A stretch of 36,088 bases of DNA, from the NCBI GenBank assembly GCA_903813345.2, contig CAIIXF020000070.1:1-36088 (forward strand), given 5' to 3'. Made by a program: the position numbers and the translations under genes. Shown piece by piece: positions 31,381 to 36,088 of the stretch. The number at the start of each line of letters is the position of its first letter. Position 1 is the first letter of the stretch. The notes under the pieces are model-generated. The model made no database searches, was not told the origin of the DNA, and worked only from the letters and a program-made list of their open reading frames with translations. The stretch is from Owenia fusiformis. Taxonomy: Eukaryota > Annelida > Polychaeta > Sabellida > Oweniidae.

Positions 31381-33114
31381 CTAACAAGAAAGCAATAACA
31401 TTAGTTTTGTGATAATAACGTCCCTTATAAGTATTTGTTTTCGGCTCGTGTAGATCACTGATTTATAGCAAAAACATTGCCTTGCACGTTGGTGACGATG
31501 AACCTTTTTATTATTAGATGTCATGATGTTTGCAGCGCCTACTGTATTCTTTAAGTAATTCAAGAGTAAACTTTCTCTTTATCTTGAAAAAAACCCTTCT
31601 AGATTTGTTGAATTTTCTTGCAGAAATCGAAGCCTCCCCTTCAGTTCATTTTATCCTATCACAAAGCGTAATGTTGCATTATACAGTTTCATATTACATT
31701 CTACGGAAGAGATCTTAACTTTAACTGGTTACAGCAACTGCTTAACGGACTCTCAGCGTTATGTTTTAGGCATCTTTACGTGATTTTTATTGAACCGTTT
31801 ATTTCATTAAAATATTTCAAATCAAATTATGAATTACTATAAAAATAGAAAAGAAATAGAATAAGGCGTTGAAAGTAATAACTTCTTTCAAATTATGAAT
31901 TGCTATAAAAGGTAAATAAAAATAGAAAATAATGAATAATGCGTTGAAAGTAATAACTCAAATTGCATTTCTCCCTTGGAATTCCAGTTTAAAATGATTA
32001 CAGTAATTAATGTTGCAATGTTGCATTGAATTCTACGGCCGGATCTTACATGCTCTTCAACTGCGCTGGTGGTGAACGACTGCGAAGCGGACGCTCAGCG
32101 CACTGAGCGCTGGCGATCTACGACCGCATCGCGCGCGAATAGCGAGCTACCAACGAACGCTCAGCGCACGAACTACGCCCGCTTCCCGAACGAGTGTACG
32201 GCGGATGGCGATGTGTGAGCTTTGTTACTGAGAGTACTGTACATGTAAATCATTGGTTAATTGTTGTTAATTGAACCGCTTCAAATGAGTAAATTATCCG
32301 AAAATAATGTTGATTTTTCATTTAACATCATCTTGAGATATATTTACTCCTTCTCAGCGATATAATTTGTAATTTTCCGTTCAAAATTAGGAGAATATTG
32401 AAGAAATTCACCGCCGGTCAGTAACTGGCCATTGACGGCGACTGGTTGGAACAGCAGATATAAGCATTAGTTAACCATTATATGTCTCATAAGAATATAT
32501 ATAGATAATTTATTTAAATTAAATTAATCGTCGATCGTCATGGTTATTTGAAAAATGACCTGTTTAAAATTGAAAACATTTGCACTTATCAATTAAATCA
32601 TTAACTTCACTCGCCATGAGTAAATCAGCTTAACAAGATTAGTAATTCACATATATTTCTGCATGCAATATTCGTAAAGACCATATCTTATTTCAGGGGA
32701 TGTATTTCTCTTGCCCCTCAGAAACATATACAGGTATTGCACTCAACAGAATACAATATTTGCAATCGTATATAGTATAATCGCTGATCGTGGATAATAA
32801 ACACTAAAGGGTAGCACTACATCAGCTATCGTAAACGTCATGAACATATTTCACTTGGAACATAAATACAGTAATGGTTTAACTGTCCCCAAAGACATTT
32901 TGCGTTTCGCGTTATTTCGCATAATAAAACCTTGTTTAACGCTCTTTCATTTTACTAAATTTAATTGGCCCTGCCCAAAATGGTCCGAATTGTATTGCTT
33001 CAATACGAAACATGGTGTACGATGGATACGAAAAATGCCAGCCTCATCTCATGACTACGGGCTATTTCTGAGATAATTTTTTTTCAACACGTTCACATCT
33101 TCGTTCACTCGCAG
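31381..33114. other. AT-rich stretch with GC-rich island, no gene seen
   Basis: The only notable object is the GC-rich patch at 32028-32216, rich in CGCTCAGCGCACTGAGCGCT-type palindromes and CpG. Small ORFs are unsupported. Confidence 0.45.
32028..32216. other. GC/CpG-rich island with palindromic GAGCGC units
   Basis: About 58% G+C by eye. It contains AGCGCACTGAGCGCT and the repeated ACGCTCAGCGCAC (about 32090 and 32158). Similar in style to 23008-23150. Confidence 0.4.
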
Positions 33115-33205
33115 CGAAGACAGGAGCGTGCGAAGATGACACGTACAACAAGTTGAAGAAAAAGTTCTGTGACCGTGCACTTACAACTTTAACCGACCAG
33201 TGCAG
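33115..33205 (+). CDS. Possible plus-strand exon (Cys-containing)
   Basis: Between acceptor CTTCGTTCACTCGCAG and donor TGCAG|GTCTGC lies an open 91-bp segment reading KTGACEDDTYNKLKKKFCDR and ALTTLTDQC. Three cysteines and helix-like composition resemble a secreted small-domain exon, but I cannot name a family. The opposite strand also shows a tidy 27-bp acceptor/donor pair (GCAGACCTG to GTT|GTAAGT), so the strand is ambiguous. No partner exons found. Confidence 0.3.
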
Positions 33206-33659
33206 GTCTGCCTGAAGGGACGAGGCTGGAATTTGGAGCATGTTTTGCAAAATGGCCATAGAATTGTGACCATGAGAAATGGACCCATGAAACATGGTAA
33301 AATGCAAAAAGATTTTGCATGGTAAAATTAACCAAATATGACTTCAACTCATACTGAATGAATGAATTAATTAAGAAAATTACCCAAAATTAGGTGCACA
33401 ATTAACTTTTCATTTTACAGTTAAAATCATGTCTTAAAGTTCAATATCACTTTGCACTAAAAATGAATAAAAAGGCCTTCATTTTTGGTGAAAATTGCGT
33501 CAGAATTATGGAAAATTGGTGAGGATGGGTGGATTAGGGACAACTTAAGAGATAATCCAATCAACTGAATTATCATCCTAATGTCATTTATTGAAGATAA
33601 GACATGGATCTAACAGAACCGTTTGTTTTTGTGGTTAAAGTATTTTTCGAACTCAAGAT

Positions 33660-33747
33660 ATAACCCTTCAAAAATGCTTGCCATATCTTACGTACTCTTA
33701 AAAAAGTTATAGCATTTTGAAAAAAGTGGCGTTTTTTGCCCACCCTG
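33660..33747 (-). mobile_element. Solitary mariner-like end
   Basis: On the minus strand TA|CAGGGTGGGCAAAAAACGC continues into an AT-rich tract. It is of the general mariner type and no left partner was found. Confidence 0.4.
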
Positions 33748-34212
33748 TATAAAAATAAAAAATGTTGTAAAAAATGTATACTCAAAATAAGTTTGTGTTT
33801 TGTTCACCTACTAATGTGCCTTCCGAGCCCAAGGAAGTTAAAGGTGCGTAGCTATATGTTTCCCGATTGAATTCAATGTTAGAGAGGTTAATATGAAAAC
33901 ATCTGTGACTGTCCATTTGAATCAATGCTAGGAAGGTAAATATGAAATGCAATGTGCCTCCTCATCGGGTTCCATGTTGTAAGACTCTGGCACTCAGGGA
34001 GGTCAATATGAAAGCCTATGCACCTCCCCATTGGACTACATGTTAAATTCTAGAAGCAAGTTTAATGATTTCACAGTAATTAATATGCAAATGTGCTAGA
34101 ACTCTTGTTTCTACAACTACTCTTTTCGATAGCTTGGTCAAGACTATCGATATTATTGATTTCGATGATAAATTCAATTTTTAAAATTTAGTTTGATTTG
34201 TAATTGATTCTA
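33748..34212. other. Imperfect 80-90 bp direct repeats
   Basis: Two to three diverged copies of a unit with TCAATG(C/T)TA(G)GAGAGGTTAATATGAAA and GTGCCTCC(T/C)CAT (about 33870-34040). No gene. Confidence 0.4.
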
Positions 34213-35431
34213 CAGGGTTGGCCGAAAAAACATCCCCTAGAAAATATTACTAATGAATATTTAATATTTATATAATGTTAAAGATAATTTAATTTGCAAC
34301 ACAAGGATATATGATAGAACAATTTTCAACAATCCTATCATAGGGGTCAAAAACACCTTCTCAGTTTTCATTGATTTAGCGAACAATAACCTATTCCTAC
34401 CAAATGTTACTGTTCAGTTAAAAGTTGCATCATTGTCATGAGACTTTCATAATTGCATATTGTTTTTATTCAGTTTTTGAAATGCAAAAGCACCATTCAA
34501 TTGCTAGTCCAAGATCTTTCCAACTGTTTTAGATGTCCCCAAGTATAGTAATCAACATTATAGGCATCTGGACTGCCAGTAAGCCTTTTGTCCTGGCTTG
34601 ATATCGTGACTTTTCGAATATCCCAAAACTCCAGGGTAGCATTGGACCAGTGTGATGGAGCAGTGTCCTATCAGAAAATGAAATTTCTTCCACATGTTTT
34701 TTGTATATCTTTGAGGATTCCTTTTAAACAACTCATTTCAGCAATATTCAGGGTATATTTTTGCTCCTGGTTCAACAAAAACAGGGCCGATCTTTCCGTT
34801 TTTGGAAAATCCGAATGAAACCACTAACTTTTCAGAAAATTGTCATCTCCATTTGAGAAACCTTTTATCGCAAGAGTCTATCCTGTTAATCACATGTATA
34901 ATACATGGGGGCATTTGGAACAGTTGGTCTATGAAGATTCCTAGCCTATCAGGGATGTAGACAAACTGAAAGAACGAATTATTAGGAGTCGGATGGTATT
35001 TCCGCAGTAGATCAACCAATGCCAATGACTGCCAATAATCCGATCAGAAGGTGGGCCTATTGAGCAATATAATGGACAGGTTGAAGAATAAAGTAATTTG
35101 TTTTATAAGCATGCACATGTATTTTAAGCATGTACCGTTCAAAAACTGAATGAAAACAATATGTAATATCCAGTTAGGAAAGTCTCGTGACAATGATGCA
35201 AGTTTTAACTGAATGGTAAAAATGAGTAGAAAAGGGATAATGTTTGCGAAATCGATGAAAGGTTTTGTTTTTTACCTCAATGTCACATAAATGGTTGTAC
35301 AGTATCTCGAACCAGATGTGCTGAAAATTGTTTGATCATATATCATTATGTTGCAAAAATAAATTGTTGGTGTGTTTGTTAAAAAATAAATATTTATCGG
35401 GAACATTGGCTAGGGGGGGTGGCCCACCCTG
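34213..35431. mobile_element. Mariner-family element, inactive
   Basis: 1219 bp between TA dinucleotides. Ends: left CAGGGTTGGCCGAAAAAACA, right (minus strand) CAGGGTGGGCCACCCCCCCT. Similarity continues about 280 bp inwards: GCATCATTGTCATGAGACTT at 34425 matches the complement of 35178-35204. So these are long terminal inverted repeats around a decayed transposase. It lies in the intron 3' of the GBP helical exon. Confidence 0.7.
34505..34870 (-). pseudogene. Mariner-family transposase pseudogene
   Basis: Minus-strand reading: SFGFSKNGKIGPVFVEPGAK then IYPEYC and a TGA stop, later a frameshift, then DTAPSHWSNATLEFW and SPDAYNVDYYTWGHLKQ. FVEPGAK(I), the D-x-APSH block around the second catalytic Asp, and SPDxxxVDYYxWG with the third Asp are hallmarks of the mariner catalytic domain. 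I count 37 residues between these two aspartates, as in DD37D-type (maT-like) elements. The DNA-binding N-terminus is not recognisable. The stop and frameshift make it non-functional. Confidence 0.7.
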
Positions 35432-35468
35432 TATGAGAATACTGGTGTATATCTCAAAATATACTCAC

Positions 35469-35738
35469 ATTTAAGTTATCTAACAACTTCTCTTTAGCAT
35501 AGTACTGATCAAACGTCTTTACAAATTGTTCCTTGATTTCCTTTTCTCTATATGTCATTTGGGTGTTTAAAAGTGTCTCTCCATAGGCGCTGGCATCAAA
35601 CTTTTTTAAACACTTTTGGAAGTATTCATGCAGCTGAATAGATGCATGATTGATCTCTTCATTTGCTTTCTTTTTAATCTGCAAGTCTTCAAACTCGTGT
35701 TGTTTTATACAAGTCTCGGATGATTTGGCCAATTCACC
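35469..35738 (-). CDS. Exon: GBP-type helical domain
   Basis: A 270-bp exon, 90 codons, phase 0 at both ends: acceptor TTGTAG before GGTGAATTGGCC, donor AAT|GTGAGT. The translation is helical and charged and contains HASIQLHEYFQKCL and, further on, TYREKEIKEQFVKTFDQ. The second segment matches, position by position, the GBP helical pattern in which a leucine pair and a short linker lead to xxREAIxxFxxxxFxD, followed by a helix ending in a leucine-rich LLDNLN. This segment follows the GTPase domain in animal GBPs, so the upstream exons should lie beyond the right edge of the window. The frame is open over the whole exon; the next codons after the donor run into a stop (TGA) within four codons, which supports splicing. 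The family call is by recognition of the pattern. Atlastin-like relatives are the main alternative. Confidence 0.7.
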
Positions 35739-36088
35739 CTACAAGTATATAATATGGCATACTAGATAAAAGGTTCTGGGCTACATGTAATGTAATTGTA
35801 CACTATTCTCTGAAAACTTTGTACCGCTATGAATAAAGCTGGGTGTTTTTCTTATGTTCAGAACAAACCATCAATATTTCTATCATGAGTGAGACTTTGG
35901 TCAAAAAGTGAAACCAATGTATTAATATTCATTAAGATGATTATGATTTCCTCAGGATAATATGCATACAATTTTGAAAGTGAGACATTATATGTGGTGT
36001 CTATGAGTGTGGAAAATTATTTTTGATAACCTGTTTTCATTCATCAGGTCCATTCAAATAGCATTTACTGTATTTTTGTGACATCTAG

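Larger units (their letters stand above)
1564..35738 (-). other. Gene model: GBP-like GTPase family gene, 3' part
   Basis: Envelope for one multi-exon minus-strand gene, inferred from exons that share strand, splice consensus and a compatible domain order. The order is GBP-type helical domain (35.5 kb), coiled-coil microexons (22.6-11.0 kb), then hydrophobic tail, stop and poly(A) signal (1.66-1.56 kb). GBPs are large dynamin-related GTPases of cell-autonomous immunity with a globular GTPase domain followed by long helices. The GTPase domain would lie to the right of the window and is not seen, so the family call rests on the helical exon and the architecture. Introns reach about 9 kb and are loaded with foldback transposons. 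Weak points are the phase mismatch between the 35.4 kb exon (ends in phase 0) and the 31-28 kb exons (phase-2 type), and the missing exon that would restore phase 0 before 22.6 kb. The microexons could instead belong to a neighbouring paralogue. Confidence 0.5.

Noticed and set aside
33062-33307. 81-codon minus-strand ORF
   Set aside because: No domain, and the opposite strand gives a more coherent exon-like segment; neither is secure.
34588-34818. Plus-strand ORF with QCDGAVSYQK, recalling the mariner QQDGAPxH motif
   Set aside because: The minus strand carries the true transposase blocks (FVEPGAK, DTAPSH, SPD...VDYYTWG); the plus reading is coincidental.
35274-35318. 45-bp apparent exon (HIWFEILYNHLCDIE) with AG and GTAAAA borders
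   Set aside because: It lies in the right terminal inverted repeat of the mariner element, and the left repeat has a related noncoding sequence.
1-36088. CRISPR arrays, operons, bacterial promoters and terminators
   Set aside because: Repeats here are minisatellites and inverted repeats without spacer structure, and the gene organisation is clearly spliced eukaryotic.

Overview
This is AT-rich (about one third G+C), intron- and transposon-dominated DNA from an animal. There are no operons, ribosome binding sites or long ORFs. The real coding signal is short exons with GT/AG splice sites spread over tens of kilobases. A guanylate-binding-protein (GBP) type helical domain, mariner, Academ-like and non-LTR elements, and tandem repeats followed by GACG-type simple repeats fit a marine invertebrate (mollusc, hemichordate, amphioxus or similar). 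The sequence alone does not allow a closer placement.

One host gene explains most of the supported coding sequence. It lies on the minus strand, enters at the right edge (5' end outside the window) and ends at about 1,56x. A 270-bp exon (35469-35738) has the helical pattern that follows the GTPase domain in GBPs. Candidate exons at 31.3, 29.5 and 28.3 kb may continue the helical region. Then come tiny phase-0 exons of 51, 39, 45, 33 and 33 bp (22.6, 13.5, 11.7, 11.3 and 11.0 kb), all encoding charged coiled coil and some clearly duplicated from each other. The last exon (1656-1775) encodes a short linker and an 18-residue hydrophobic C-terminal segment. Its stop is followed about 90 bp later by AATAAA. 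I infer a long coiled-coil, tail-anchored GBP-like protein. A separate terminal-type exon at 29937-30258, with a PPPPY tail and its own AATAAA, may give an alternative short C-terminus. The join between the 35.4 kb exon and the 31-28 kb exons, and the return to phase 0 before 22.6 kb, are not resolved.

The introns are filled with inverted-repeat (foldback) elements. From left to right: a hairpin at 1-505; a 5.6-kb element at 5.1-10.7 kb whose inverted arms contain minisatellite arrays, with a nested 1257-bp element having Transib/RSS-like ends and a 5-bp target duplication; a 1.15-kb foldback at 11.8-12.96 kb; a 267-bp hairpin at 14.0 kb; a non-LTR retroelement fragment (14.65-21.86 kb) split by an unidentified insertion, itself split by a 4.4-kb near-perfect palindrome carrying two decayed copies of an XPG-like domain gene (Academ-like); a 351-bp hairpin at 25 kb; a 186-bp MITE at 27.7 kb; a tRNA-Gly-derived pseudogene at 30.4 kb; and a complete but dead mariner-family element at 34.2-35.4 kb.

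The most interesting points are the microexon-encoded modular coiled coil with tail anchor, the RSS-like nested element, and the three-level nested insertion with a gene-bearing palindrome. All functional names come from reading the sequence by eye, without searches.
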